Origin: an uncultured Methylococcaceae bacterium
GTDB lineage: Bacteria; Pseudomonadota; Gammaproteobacteria; Methylococcales; Methylomonadaceae
Direction of reading: 5' to 3'
Assembly (NCBI GenBank): GCA_903866825.1
Contig: CAIPPE010000234.1
Span: 1-35,949 of the forward strand
DNA length: 35,949 nucleotides
The position numbers were made by a program, and so were the translations under genes. The notes under the pieces are model-generated. The model saw only the letters and a list, made by a program, of their open reading frames with translations, was not told the origin of the DNA and searched no databases. Positions 17,692-24,934 of the stretch are shown here, one piece after another. Every line of letters begins with the position of its first letter. Position 1 is the stretch's first letter.

Positions 17692-18822
17692 TTAATGACT
17701 GGCAGTGACTAATGTTTCACGCGCTTTCGATAAAGCGGTTTCGGCTTGAGTTAAAGGGATTGACTGAATTGAATCGGTGGTACGTGTTGGACTGGACGTG
17801 GTTTGAAGCGGTACTGAGTTTTTTGATTTAGAGGGTTTTGACTTTTCTGTGGACTTTGTAGTTGACGTTGTTGAGGTTGATGAAGCGGTTAGGTCCACCG
17901 CGATTTTTGATGCTTGTGCCGCTTTATCCAACTCAGACAAGGCAAAGTCCAAAGAGGGCCCAGTAAATTTATGTTTTGCATAATCCATCGCAGCTAGCCA
18001 GGCGCCAGCTAAGGTGGTTCGACGTACTAATTCTGCCACTGCTTTTTGAACACTTGCACTGATTTGGCTTGATTGATTCACTAAGCTATCAGCCTCATCA
18101 AACGAATCAAAATGTCCCACATCTGAATTTTGAATAGCAGTACCATTCACTACGGCGGGATCATTCAAACTTTCCAGGGCTTTGCCTTCCATTTCTTCAG
18201 CGGCATAGCCACAGTCTTCAGGAAAAGCCGCACGTAAGGAAGCAGCTTTACCGCATTTGGCTAATTGGCCTTTCGGGCGTTTTATCCACATGGCACTAGG
18301 CACTTGGGAGTACCGACCACCTGCAGTGCTATAAGCCTCTAACCAATACACTTCTTCGGTAAAAGCACAGCGTTGTCCGTTCACCAATCGATACACCGTC
18401 ACAGCAACCCATTCTGGAAAGGTGACTTCGATACTGGTTTCTTGCCATTGCTCTAAATCGTCTTTGTAACGTCCACTGAAGACTTGGGTTTTATCGGGAC
18501 CCCAAACCGGTCTGTCGATACCAGCCCAAAGCCCGGTTCGAGCAGCAGTCGTCTGGATTTCCATGATAGATGGCCAGACCGTTTCAACACTACGGCCTAA
18601 AGCTGCACTCCACATGGGTACGATATGCACCGGTTTTTTAAAGATATCGAGTTTTCTGGCCCTGCAATAATCCAGTGCCATCATAATGGCTTCTGGGGTT
18701 TTAGCCAGGGGAAAAGTGACTTCAGTTAACACTTTCCAGGCTTGTTCAGAGACTTCATAGAGTTGTTTTGCTTCTACCGGCATCGGTAAATTACGGGATT
18801 TTTGTGGATTATTAGGTGCCAT
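17692..18822 (-). CDS. bet: Bet/RecT-family single-strand annealing protein
   Basis: Start taken at the ATG at 18822 (MAPNNPQKSRNL), 6 nt after CAGGAG, giving 376 residues; the frame is open to 18861. The N-terminal half is the Bet/RecT fold: AIMMALDYCRARKLDIFKKP followed by VHIVPMWS, then IMEIQTTAARTGLWAGID, and later VYRLVNGQRCAFTEEVYW. The Bet family anneals single strands with a resecting exonuclease, giving a lambda Red-like pathway; in SXT-type elements this drives element-element recombination and shapes mosaic elements. The C-terminal 100 residues are Ser/Thr/Lys-rich and probably disordered. The typical ssb of SXT bet-exo operons was not seen next to it. Confidence 0.92.
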   Translation of the reverse strand: MAPNNPQKSRNLPMPVEAKQLYEVSEQAWKVLTEVTFPLAKTPEAIMMALDYCRARKLDIFKKPVHIVPMWSAALGRSVETVWPSIMEIQTTAARTGLWAGIDRPVWGPDKTQVFSGRYKDDLEQWQETSIEVTFPEWVAVTVYRLVNGQRCAFTEEVYWLEAYSTAGGRYSQVPSAMWIKRPKGQLAKCGKAASLRAAFPEDCGYAAEEMEGKALESLNDPAVVNGTAIQNSDVGHFDSFDEADSLVNQSSQISASVQKAVAELVRRTTLAGAWLAAMDYAKHKFTGPSLDFALSELDKAAQASKIAVDLTASSTSTTSTTKSTEKSKPSKSKNSVPLQTTSSPTRTTDSIQSIPLTQAETALSKARETLVTASH

Positions 18823-18837
18823 AGTGGGCTCCTGCGT

Positions 18838-18878
18838 AAAAATGAGGATACCCTGCCCCAATGGGACAAGGTATCCTC
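18838..18878 (-). terminator. Terminator-like leader hairpin upstream of bet
   Basis: GAGGATACC and GGTATCCTC form a perfect 9-bp outer stem, with a possible CCC/GGG inner stem. On the minus strand it is followed by AUUUUU, so it resembles an intrinsic terminator placed 21 nt before the bet start. It may work as an attenuator between the upstream zinc-ribbon gene and bet. Confidence 0.55.
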
Positions 18879-18982
18879 AAAGGGTTGATATGAAAGGAAC
18901 GGGTTAAAACCAGTCCAATAACGAGCTGATTGTGATGCTTTAAAACTCTAATGCATTGGCTTATTTTTAATAAAAAACCACC

Positions 18983-19315
18983 TCAATCAATTCTTTGGGT
19001 AAATTCATAATCGCAAGCGAGGCAGTGAAAATTGTCGAGAATTTTCTCATCAATGATTTCTCCAAGTTTTGCACCGGCTGCTCCTCCCGTTGCGATGCCA
19101 AAGAGAGTACCCACAATAGAGCCAGCAACCACACCGATCGCTGCACCAGCGGGTCCTGCAAACATACCAATGCTAGCTCCTAGCTCTGCACCACCTAAAG
19201 CACCTGTGGTTGTGGAGATAACACCACCCGCCATTCCCAGGTATCCGCAAGTTTTCTTAGCTACATCGATCGTATCAATACGAGTGGACTGACAATTTGG
19301 ACAACAAATGATCAT
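18983..19315 (-). CDS. Zinc-ribbon protein with internal glycine zipper
   Basis: A 110-residue protein with AAGGAA about 9 nt before the ATG. Two CxxC pairs at the two ends (C5/C8 and C98/C101) could close into one zinc ribbon, bracketing a Gly/Ala-rich glycine zipper of about 55 residues (about 27-85). The zipper has the GxxxGxxxG-type spacing of membrane-inserting segments. Function is unknown; a membrane-associated accessory protein is a reasonable guess. It is the first minus-strand gene of the block, 160 nt upstream of bet, and has a palindrome (19375-19393) in its promoter region. Confidence 0.75.
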   Translation of the reverse strand: MIICCPNCQSTRIDTIDVAKKTCGYLGMAGGVISTTTGALGGAELGASIGMFAGPAGAAIGVVAGSIVGTLFGIATGGAAGAKLGEIIDEKILDNFHCLACDYEFTQRID

Positions 19316-19374
19316 ATTTTTAAATTCCTTAAATCAAGTTAAAAACCACCAAAACGGATAAATCCATCTTAGTG

Positions 19375-19393
19375 TGATAACAAGTCGTTATCA
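19375..19393. promoter_or_regulatory. Palindromic operator candidate
   Basis: TGATAAC and GTTATCA form a perfect 7-bp inverted repeat with a 5-nt spacer, about 60 nt upstream of the zinc-ribbon gene that heads the minus-strand block. Position and symmetry suit a repressor binding site; the repressor is not identified. Confidence 0.4.
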
Positions 19394-19470
19394 TTGAAAT
19401 AATATATAAATGAAATTTTCTTGAGTTTTGAAGAATGGAAGAGTGTGGACTTTAAAACAATCAGTACATG

Positions 19471-19490
19471 AAAAAGCTGTCCTGACAGCC
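19471..19490 (-). terminator. Small hairpin with U-tract, minus strand
   Basis: GCTGTC and GACAGC (19476-19489) form a 6-bp stem with a very short loop, or a 5-bp stem with a 4-nt loop. Followed by UUUUUC on the minus strand, it resembles a weak intrinsic terminator or a leader attenuator of the minus-strand block. Confidence 0.35.
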
Positions 19491-19711
19491 ATCCTATTTT
19501 CTATCCTGATAGTACCCAACAATGGCATGAATAATAAGCACAAAATTCGAAAAAATTATGTATACTGAGTTATACTTTTTAACAAAATTCATAATGATTA
19601 CAGCGGATTAATTAATTTTTTTATTACTGCTATTTTTTGGTGATATTGGAATTATAAAAAGGGGCGTAATATACAGAATATTTGGCAATAACATTTCCAT
19701 TTTTTAACCTT

Positions 19712-19750
19712 AGAAACAGACCATTATTTTAATTTGTCATGGTTGTTTCT
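19712..19750 (+). other. Hairpin upstream of the Gp2-like pair
   Basis: AGAAACAGACCAT and ATGGTTGTTTCT pair with a single bulged base around a 14-nt loop, 100 nt before the 19851 start. A second hairpin, GGGCA-ttttaac-TGCCC, follows at 19762-19778. No U-tract follows either. With replication-initiator-like genes downstream, a rolling-circle type origin is one possible reading; a leader structure is another. Confidence 0.35.
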
Positions 19751-19850
19751 GACTAAATTGAGGGCATTTTAACTGCCCATATTGATCCAAATAACCAACC
19801 AGTTTCATTGATGAATCAATTCGAAAATCTACCAACTGAGTTCTTAGACT

Positions 19851-20954
19851 ATGAATAAGTTAACCGCAAAACCTAGCATCAATGACATCTTTGCATCAAT
19901 TTTTTTAGACAATCAATACCTAATTACAGATCGATTTTCAGGCCCACAATTTTTTATCAGTCAAGACATTCAAAATGATCAATACTTATACTGTCTGAAA
20001 TTAGAAGAACAATTTATTGAGGCTGTAGCAAAAAGTGATACTTCACCCTTTGTCTTTGAGAAATCTTATCAATGTGCCACTTTAATAAAAGAAAATAAAG
20101 AGTTGGCTAAAATGACCTATGATTTATTATTTCTCCAAAAAGAAACGAACAGAATTGAGCAACAATCATATCCTGGATTTAAACTAAACAATCCATCAAA
20201 CTATGAAGTCAGTGAAAAATCGAAGGTTTTATTTGAGATTGCGGACAAAATAGGTTTGTATCACGTAGAACTTTCAGGCCATCCAATGACTCAAATCGCA
20301 CCCCAGGTCCTTGAAGGCGAACTGATTAATAGCTTTATCATTCGTCTCAGAGAATCCGTTAAGAAAGATAGCTTTAAAACGAAAATAAAAAATCAAAAAA
20401 TAGAGCTAAATCGACATATTACCCAGATAAAGCGTTATATTGATCGAATATATACTAAGAACCCGAAACTGATTGTTGCAAGTATGGTTTTTTATTACCA
20501 GAAAGATTGTGCCAATAAAATAACCTTAAATGAGTCCGCTGCCCATATTGAGAAGTTTTTGAGCTCACTACAGAAGGATATGCAACAAGGTTTTTCTGGT
20601 TGGTGGTGGAAACGTGAATATACAACCGAAACAAGTTATCGTTACAACGTTACCTTCTTTTTTAATTATGAATTCATAAAAATTGATCCAGTATCGATGA
20701 GAAATCAGTTAAATCAAGCTTGGTTTGTCGTTACCCAAGGGCAAGGGTTAAGCCTAGACCGTACTACTTTATCGCCTCAGAATACAATGTTTGGAGCTAA
20801 TCAGAATTTTATTGTCTATGAAATAGTGCGCATGATAATGCGTGATTTGTTTTTAAAACTCAAACCTGATCGAAAATTTGATCATTCTGGCATGGGACCA
20901 CTACCTAAAAAATTAATGCCTAACGAAATAAGCCCCCCCCCTCAATTAAGTTAG
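19851..20954 (+). CDS. Divergent Gp2/YfjJ-like protein, probably non-catalytic
   Basis: A 367-residue protein. Its middle and C-terminal part follows the order seen in the next gene: a strand KLIVASMVFYYQK (about residue 205), a helical HIEKFLSSLQKDMQQ, then WWWKREYTT, RYNVTFFFNY and MRNQLNQAWFVVTQGQG. In the neighbour the equivalent strand reads YCHCIFFYEG, so this protein has Asn where a His is expected. I therefore read it as a diverged paralogue of the inovirus Gp2/YagK-YfjJ family, perhaps lacking activity. No strong ribosome site is visible. It could act as a regulator or partner of the following protein. The family link is inferred from the parallel with the neighbour. Confidence 0.5.
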   Translation: MNKLTAKPSINDIFASIFLDNQYLITDRFSGPQFFISQDIQNDQYLYCLKLEEQFIEAVAKSDTSPFVFEKSYQCATLIKENKELAKMTYDLLFLQKETNRIEQQSYPGFKLNNPSNYEVSEKSKVLFEIADKIGLYHVELSGHPMTQIAPQVLEGELINSFIIRLRESVKKDSFKTKIKNQKIELNRHITQIKRYIDRIYTKNPKLIVASMVFYYQKDCANKITLNESAAHIEKFLSSLQKDMQQGFSGWWWKREYTTETSYRYNVTFFFNYEFIKIDPVSMRNQLNQAWFVVTQGQGLSLDRTTLSPQNTMFGANQNFIVYEIVRMIMRDLFLKLKPDRKFDHSGMGPLPKKLMPNEISPPPQLS

Positions 20955-21030
20955 AGACCTATCGGACTCCTTAGTAGAATTAAGCTATGCTAGGCTTCAT
21001 GTGATAAGAGTGTTGTAATGAGATTTAGCT

Positions 21031-22155
21031 GTGCGTGTTAAACATGATATCGACCCTAGGCTAGTAGAGATATATTATGAAAAATCTAGGCCTTTATTAT
21101 TTGATTCCGAGGAAGACCCCGACTTAGGGTTATCACCTGCCCGTTATCCGAGCTATTTAGCTTCGTTAGACAGTTTTATTTTTGATGTTCTATCTAATGA
21201 TGAGATACCTTATCTTGTCAGCCTTGATAAACAAGGCAATAGAGCTTATCACGCCTCCTCTTGGGCCCATCGATATTTTAATAAGACACCTGCTTTTATT
21301 AAAATTATTACTATGTTACCGCCAAGCTTTAAATACAGTGAACCAGTTGAAATTTTTAATTATGTAATTAACACTCTCTTTCTGAGTAAACCAATTGACT
21401 TGAAAACAATTTACTCTGCTTGGAAAAAACCAGACTCTCTCGTTGGAGATTTTGATGCTGCTGAAATATTTAATGAGTTGGTCATAAATATACGGCAAGT
21501 GTGGAAAATAAAAAAAATCCAGTCAAAGTTTACTGCCAGAAAAATACAAGTTCAAGAGCAACATGATGAATACTCAAAGTATGTTGATTCACTTTTTAAT
21601 ACAACCGGGTGTAAAGGGTTAGTCGTTTTTAGAATTAACCTAGGTTACAAAAGTCAGTTTACTAATCGAATTGATATACTTGATGCCAAAAAAAACCTAA
21701 ACCATTTGTTTCAAAACAAACGCTGTAATTCAATTTTCCATTTAAGGAAAGGATATATTGCAAAATTCCAGATTGACGCAAAAAAAGGTGTTTATTGTCA
21801 CTGTATCTTTTTCTATGAAGGTTCTGAGAAAATTAATACGACTATGCATAATAATTTAGCAGAAACCATAGGTGACTACTGGATTGAAACAATTACAAAA
21901 GGCTGTGGAGATTACTGGGTTACCCATCAAAAACAGGATCACTTTATCTTGGGCAAGAATGAAATAGCATTTATACCTAACGACGATAATAAGTCGCGTA
22001 GTATCTTGAAAGAAGTTATTGTGGGCGACTTATGCAAAATTGATTTATTTATTAAACCAAAATTAGGTCATAATACCAAGCTAATCCGCAAAGGCATTCC
22101 ACCCAAAAAAATTGTAAAAAAGCGTGGAAGACCCGCTAAAGAAGTTGAAAACTAG
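21031..22155 (+). CDS. Inovirus Gp2 / YagK-YfjJ C-terminal domain protein
   Basis: A 374-residue protein beginning at GTG with a weak ribosome site (GAG 8 nt upstream). The C-terminal domain shows the Gp2/YfjJ pattern: GLVVFRINLGYKS, LNHLFQNKRC, LRKGYIAKFQI, VYCHCIFFYEGSEK and IGDYWIETITKGCGDYWV. This family occurs in inovirus-related prophages and islands and is thought to act in replication initiation. Many members show H-x-H in the strand before FFxxG; here the first position is Tyr and only the second is His, so activity is uncertain. The C-terminus ends in KKRGRPAKE, an AT-hook-like tail that may bind DNA. It follows its diverged paralogue by 76 nt. Confidence 0.7.
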   Translation: MRVKHDIDPRLVEIYYEKSRPLLFDSEEDPDLGLSPARYPSYLASLDSFIFDVLSNDEIPYLVSLDKQGNRAYHASSWAHRYFNKTPAFIKIITMLPPSFKYSEPVEIFNYVINTLFLSKPIDLKTIYSAWKKPDSLVGDFDAAEIFNELVINIRQVWKIKKIQSKFTARKIQVQEQHDEYSKYVDSLFNTTGCKGLVVFRINLGYKSQFTNRIDILDAKKNLNHLFQNKRCNSIFHLRKGYIAKFQIDAKKGVYCHCIFFYEGSEKINTTMHNNLAETIGDYWIETITKGCGDYWVTHQKQDHFILGKNEIAFIPNDDNKSRSILKEVIVGDLCKIDLFIKPKLGHNTKLIRKGIPPKKIVKKRGRPAKEVEN

Positions 22156-22286
22156 TACAGCCCGATAGTATTTTAGGTCCTGATTAAAAAGGGGGATAAC
22201 AACTTTAATTAAACAATATTACATTTTACCAAGATCGGTGAATCTATGTAACCCACTAATCTCATTAGCCCCCATTTTTCATAATT

Positions 22287-23528
22287 TTATTGATTTCTTA
22301 CGCCTAGAATAATAGTCTCTGAGCCAGTTATAAATCGGTCCAAGCTATTTTTATTCTTTACGTTAATAGCGATGACTTTGGCAATTCTGTCATAGTAACT
22401 GCTAGTTGAAGCTTCTGTATAATTTAAATTCTTGCTTAGGTTCTTTAATATCTTATCAACGGCATCAACTTTACTATATTTTTTGCATTTCATAAGATCC
22501 CAGCACCATAATCCAAGAATTATGCTATTGATGCAATTCCACTGTTTAATGAGAAATACTTTTTTTTCGTAAGATGTTACGAAGTCAGAATTTTTAAATA
22601 TCTCATATCTAGCCTCTGGTGTGTCATTATTGTAATAGAGTAACTCAAGCAAAGCGTGTTTAAAGTATTGAACTGCAGCATCGATATTAATGGGTATTTG
22701 ATTCACTGCAACCTGTAAAAAAATTGAGTTTTCAGACTTCTCTCCATTAATGATTACCTCATTAGCTTCGTCAGTCATCACATTAATATTTGATGAATAA
22801 AAATACGGTACGAAGCACTTAGTTTTAATTGAGATATAGATGTTGCTATCAATATTATTTTGCAACTTGTGTAATTCAGAATTACCTAAAGTTAACCACC
22901 TTACTCCACGGTCACGCAACTCGTCGGACCAAAAATGTGATTTTACCTTTTTTGGATCACGAGACATGAGGTAGAATTTGAAAAAGCACTCAAAATCCAC
23001 ATCAACTGTCATACTGAACAAACTGTAATAATCAAAGAAAGTATAGGCTTCTATTAATTCCGTACAAAAATTTAAGTTTTTTTTCAGAATACTTATTATC
23101 TCAAACAGATGCTCATCATTAAGATACTCCGGGCATGGCGGACCACTCAAAGGACCAAAATTAGCAAAAGGATATTCATTTATGTAACCATAAAATATAT
23201 CTTTCATATCCTCTATGGATTCAATACTTAATGTGCTTCGATTGTTTTTCTTCCCAAGAAAATTCATTAACGCTGCAGCAAGTTCAACACTAGATATTTC
23301 GTTAATTCTATTTGGGATTGGTACTAAACCGATGCGACACAAAACGGACTCAACTTCAGCTCGAAATTGAAGCAACTCAACATAGCTATTACGATAATTA
23401 AACTTAAACCTTCTAACAACACACTGGTGTATAAAAAAAGAATCGACGATCTTCCTATCTAATTGGCCTGATTCATTTTTTGCTTTTTCATTTAGCATTT
23501 TCACACTATCCAGCTCATACAGATTCAA
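22287..23528 (-). CDS. Hypothetical protein, unknown function
   Basis: A 413-residue protein I do not recognise. It is helical, rich in aromatic and Asn/Lys residues, without signal peptide or clear membrane helix, and shows no nucleotide-binding or catalytic motif I can name. Notable stretches are FGPLSGPPCPEYLNDEH near residue 125, a Phe/Tyr-rich region at about 150-180, and a Cys/Trp-rich segment (WNCINSIILGLWCWDLMKC) near residue 340. The AT-rich composition matches the other accessory genes. It stands alone, convergent with the Gp2-like pair, in a slot where islands often carry defence cargo; that is context only. Confidence 0.55.
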   Translation of the reverse strand: MNLYELDSVKMLNEKAKNESGQLDRKIVDSFFIHQCVVRRFKFNYRNSYVELLQFRAEVESVLCRIGLVPIPNRINEISSVELAAALMNFLGKKNNRSTLSIESIEDMKDIFYGYINEYPFANFGPLSGPPCPEYLNDEHLFEIISILKKNLNFCTELIEAYTFFDYYSLFSMTVDVDFECFFKFYLMSRDPKKVKSHFWSDELRDRGVRWLTLGNSELHKLQNNIDSNIYISIKTKCFVPYFYSSNINVMTDEANEVIINGEKSENSIFLQVAVNQIPINIDAAVQYFKHALLELLYYNNDTPEARYEIFKNSDFVTSYEKKVFLIKQWNCINSIILGLWCWDLMKCKKYSKVDAVDKILKNLSKNLNYTEASTSSYYDRIAKVIAINVKNKNSLDRFITGSETIILGVRNQ

Positions 23529-23765
23529 AAACTACAGCTTACCTAAGTAGCCGTAGCATTATTTTAATTTCGTTGATATCTCTACAGATTCTCTTTGCCT
23601 ATAAAAATTAGAATATCACCCATTATTGTTACTATTACCTTACCACGCTAATAACAATCTATATTCTGAATAAACTATAAACACTTTGGACTGACTGCAA
23701 GGTTCTATGATTAGCCTCCTTCACACAGCAATCATTAGCAGTCGTTAAAAGACCCGTTTTCCATA

Positions 23766-23784
23766 CGTTTAACTATGTTAAACG
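23766..23784. repeat. Perfect palindrome
   Basis: CGTTTAAC-tat-GTTAAACG is a 19-bp palindrome with 8-bp arms. The flanks carry the near-repeat TTTTCCAT / TTTCCAT on the two sides. It falls within a 36-codon minus-strand frame (23735-23842, ending KRMENGSFNDC) that looks protein-like but has no good start. A protein-binding site is likely. Confidence 0.45.
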
Positions 23785-24037
23785 CAGTTTCCATCTGCTT
23801 ATCTAAGACTAGCCAACCGGTGTTCGAGACTGAACCCTGTTGTCATTAATCATATTTTACATCCGCCTTGCTGTTAAGCCCCATTCTTTAATAATTAAAT
23901 GTAACAAAACATAATATTACAAAATAAAAAAATGCGGTACTTGGCAGAAAAAACCGTACATGAAGCTATAAAAAATAGCAACCCATATCTTTCTGACTTA
24001 AGGTGTAGGATTTTTAGACTAATCAAAGCTTGATATT

Positions 24038-24115
24038 ATGGACCTTAACGATAAAGAGTCCAGTAAAAAAGTTCTGGCTATAAAGTGAGGGATTAACAAA
24101 GGACTAAGAGAATAA
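24038..24115 (+). pseudogene. Possible small broken ORF
   Basis: MDLNDKESSKKVLAIK, then TGA, then GINKGLRE and a stop, in one frame. The single TGA could be a former Trp codon. No ribosome site or family recognised; chance is quite possible. Confidence 0.12.
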
Positions 24116-24240
24116 AATAGATAAAAACTAATACATTATAAACAGGTGACTGTAGTGAAAACTAAAAGTTGAATTTATAACCGTACCAATTTCTAGGGGG
24201 TATCACTATTAAAATCTCGCAACAAGGGGCGAAAAATACA

Positions 24241-24309
24241 ATGGCTAAAAATTTTCTCACATTACAAGGTGCAATCCACCGAATAGACAATCTTACCAAT
24301 TTATTTTAA
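24241..24309 (+). CDS. Possible 22-residue peptide
   Basis: MAKNFLTLQGAIHRIDNLTN then LF and stop, with AAGGGG about 11 nt before the ATG. The composition is amphipathic and plausible for a real peptide, but so short a frame can occur by chance. Confidence 0.2.
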   Translation: MAKNFLTLQGAIHRIDNLTNLF

Positions 24310-24321
24310 TAAATTATATAG

Positions 24322-24645
24322 GAATTAACTATCGATAAAGCAACAGCGTTTTTAGTTTTTGCAGAAAGTCATTCGCAAAAACTAACTTCAACCCATAAAG
24401 TTCACGATTATGAGCTAAGCGACAAATCGTAGCGCTCTAAATTATCTGAGTTGGAACCTTGGATAAAGCAGCACCATACTGACGAGAATGAGCAACACGC
24501 GCTCATTAAATGCACTGATACGTCAATCATATTTTTAATGGGAATAAGGTGTTTTATATCAACGAAAATTACTCTATATGAAGTCCAAACAGGTGAATAT
24601 AAATCTTGCAAAAAGGAGCCCTTAATTGAATACCCTAGACCTTAA
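24322..24645 (+). pseudogene. Decayed HTH-like ORF interrupted by an amber codon
   Basis: One frame stays open over about 108 codons except for a TAG at 24430-24432. The part after the stop reads SKLSELEPWIKQHHTDENEQ and then HALIKC, and later FLMGIRCFISTKITLYEVQ, which recalls small plasmid-type regulators where a short HTH ends in an STITRY-like recognition helix. A TTG at 24451 could begin a 64-residue product, but there is no good ribosome site. It overlaps the excisionase-like gene by 20 bases. Decay of an old regulator is the best reading. Confidence 0.3.
24352..24385. repeat. Inverted repeat near the integrase module
   Basis: TTAGTTTTTGC and GCAAAAACTAA form a perfect 11-bp inverted repeat with a 12-nt spacer. 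It lies 240 nt before the excisionase-like gene; an integrase or excisionase binding site or an operator is possible. Confidence 0.45.
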
Positions 24646-24934
24646 CGAGGCGGCTACTTTTCTTAAAATGAACCCTGAAGTCCTCAGACGAAAAGCCAGA
24701 GCTGGTGATGTGCCTGGAAGAAAAGCGGGGAAATGCTGGATATTTGTCAAAGAACATCTTGCAGACTGGGTGTCAGGGCGTTATGCTGATACCCGGCGAG
24801 ACGTGCAAGTAATTGACAAGATAGAAAAAGAGGAACAAATAACATGTCAATTTACAAGCGAAAAGAAACGTGGTGGATTCAATTCACCGCACCGGACGGT
24901 AGTCGAGTACAACAATCTGCTGGGACTCAAATAA
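24626..24934 (+). CDS. Excisionase-like MerR-type HTH protein
   Basis: A 102-residue product from TTG at 24626, with AAGGAG 7 nt upstream. Residues 3-55 form a helix-turn-helix with winged tail: LNEAATFLKMNPEVLRRKAR then AGDVPGRKAGKCWIF and HLADWVSGRY, typical of the HTH_17 DNA-binding or excisionase proteins. It directly precedes the integrase and overlaps it by 91 bp in another frame, so its last 30 residues are probably of little importance. The likely job is to control integration versus excision direction, or int expression; HTH_17 proteins also serve as plain regulators. Confidence 0.75.
   Translation: MNTLDLNEAATFLKMNPEVLRRKARAGDVPGRKAGKCWIFVKEHLADWVSGRYADTRRDVQVIDKIEKEEQITCQFTSEKKRGGFNSPHRTVVEYNNLLGLK

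Larger units (their letters stand above)
19316..19850. other. 535-base divergent intergenic region
   Basis: This separates the minus-strand SXT-like block from the plus-strand Gp2-like pair. It holds no convincing gene. It contains the palindrome TGATAAC-aagtc-GTTATCA (19375-19393), a small stem followed by U residues on the minus strand (19471-19490), and two hairpins close to the 19851 start (19712-19750 and 19762-19778). A 15-codon frame (MNQFENLPTEFLDYE) from 19811 overlaps the next start but has no ribosome site. Confidence 0.5.
23529..24625. other. 1.1-kb gene-poor region before the integrase module
   Basis: No full gene is convincing here. It holds a perfect palindrome at 23766-23784, a larger inverted repeat at 24352-24385, short broken or very small frames (24038-24115, 24241-24309, 23735-23842 on the minus strand) and a decayed HTH-like frame at 24322-24645. 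Such regions next to integrases often hold integrase arm sites and recombination directionality elements, but none is identified. Confidence 0.5.

Noticed and set aside
19811-19858. 15-codon frame overlapping the start of the first Gp2-like gene
   Set aside because: No ribosome site and too short to distinguish from chance, though it could be a leader peptide.
22187-22275. AAAAAGGGGG and CCCCCATTTTT pair between the convergent genes
   Set aside because: The arms are about 75 nt apart, too distant for a good terminator; no stable local hairpin is obvious.
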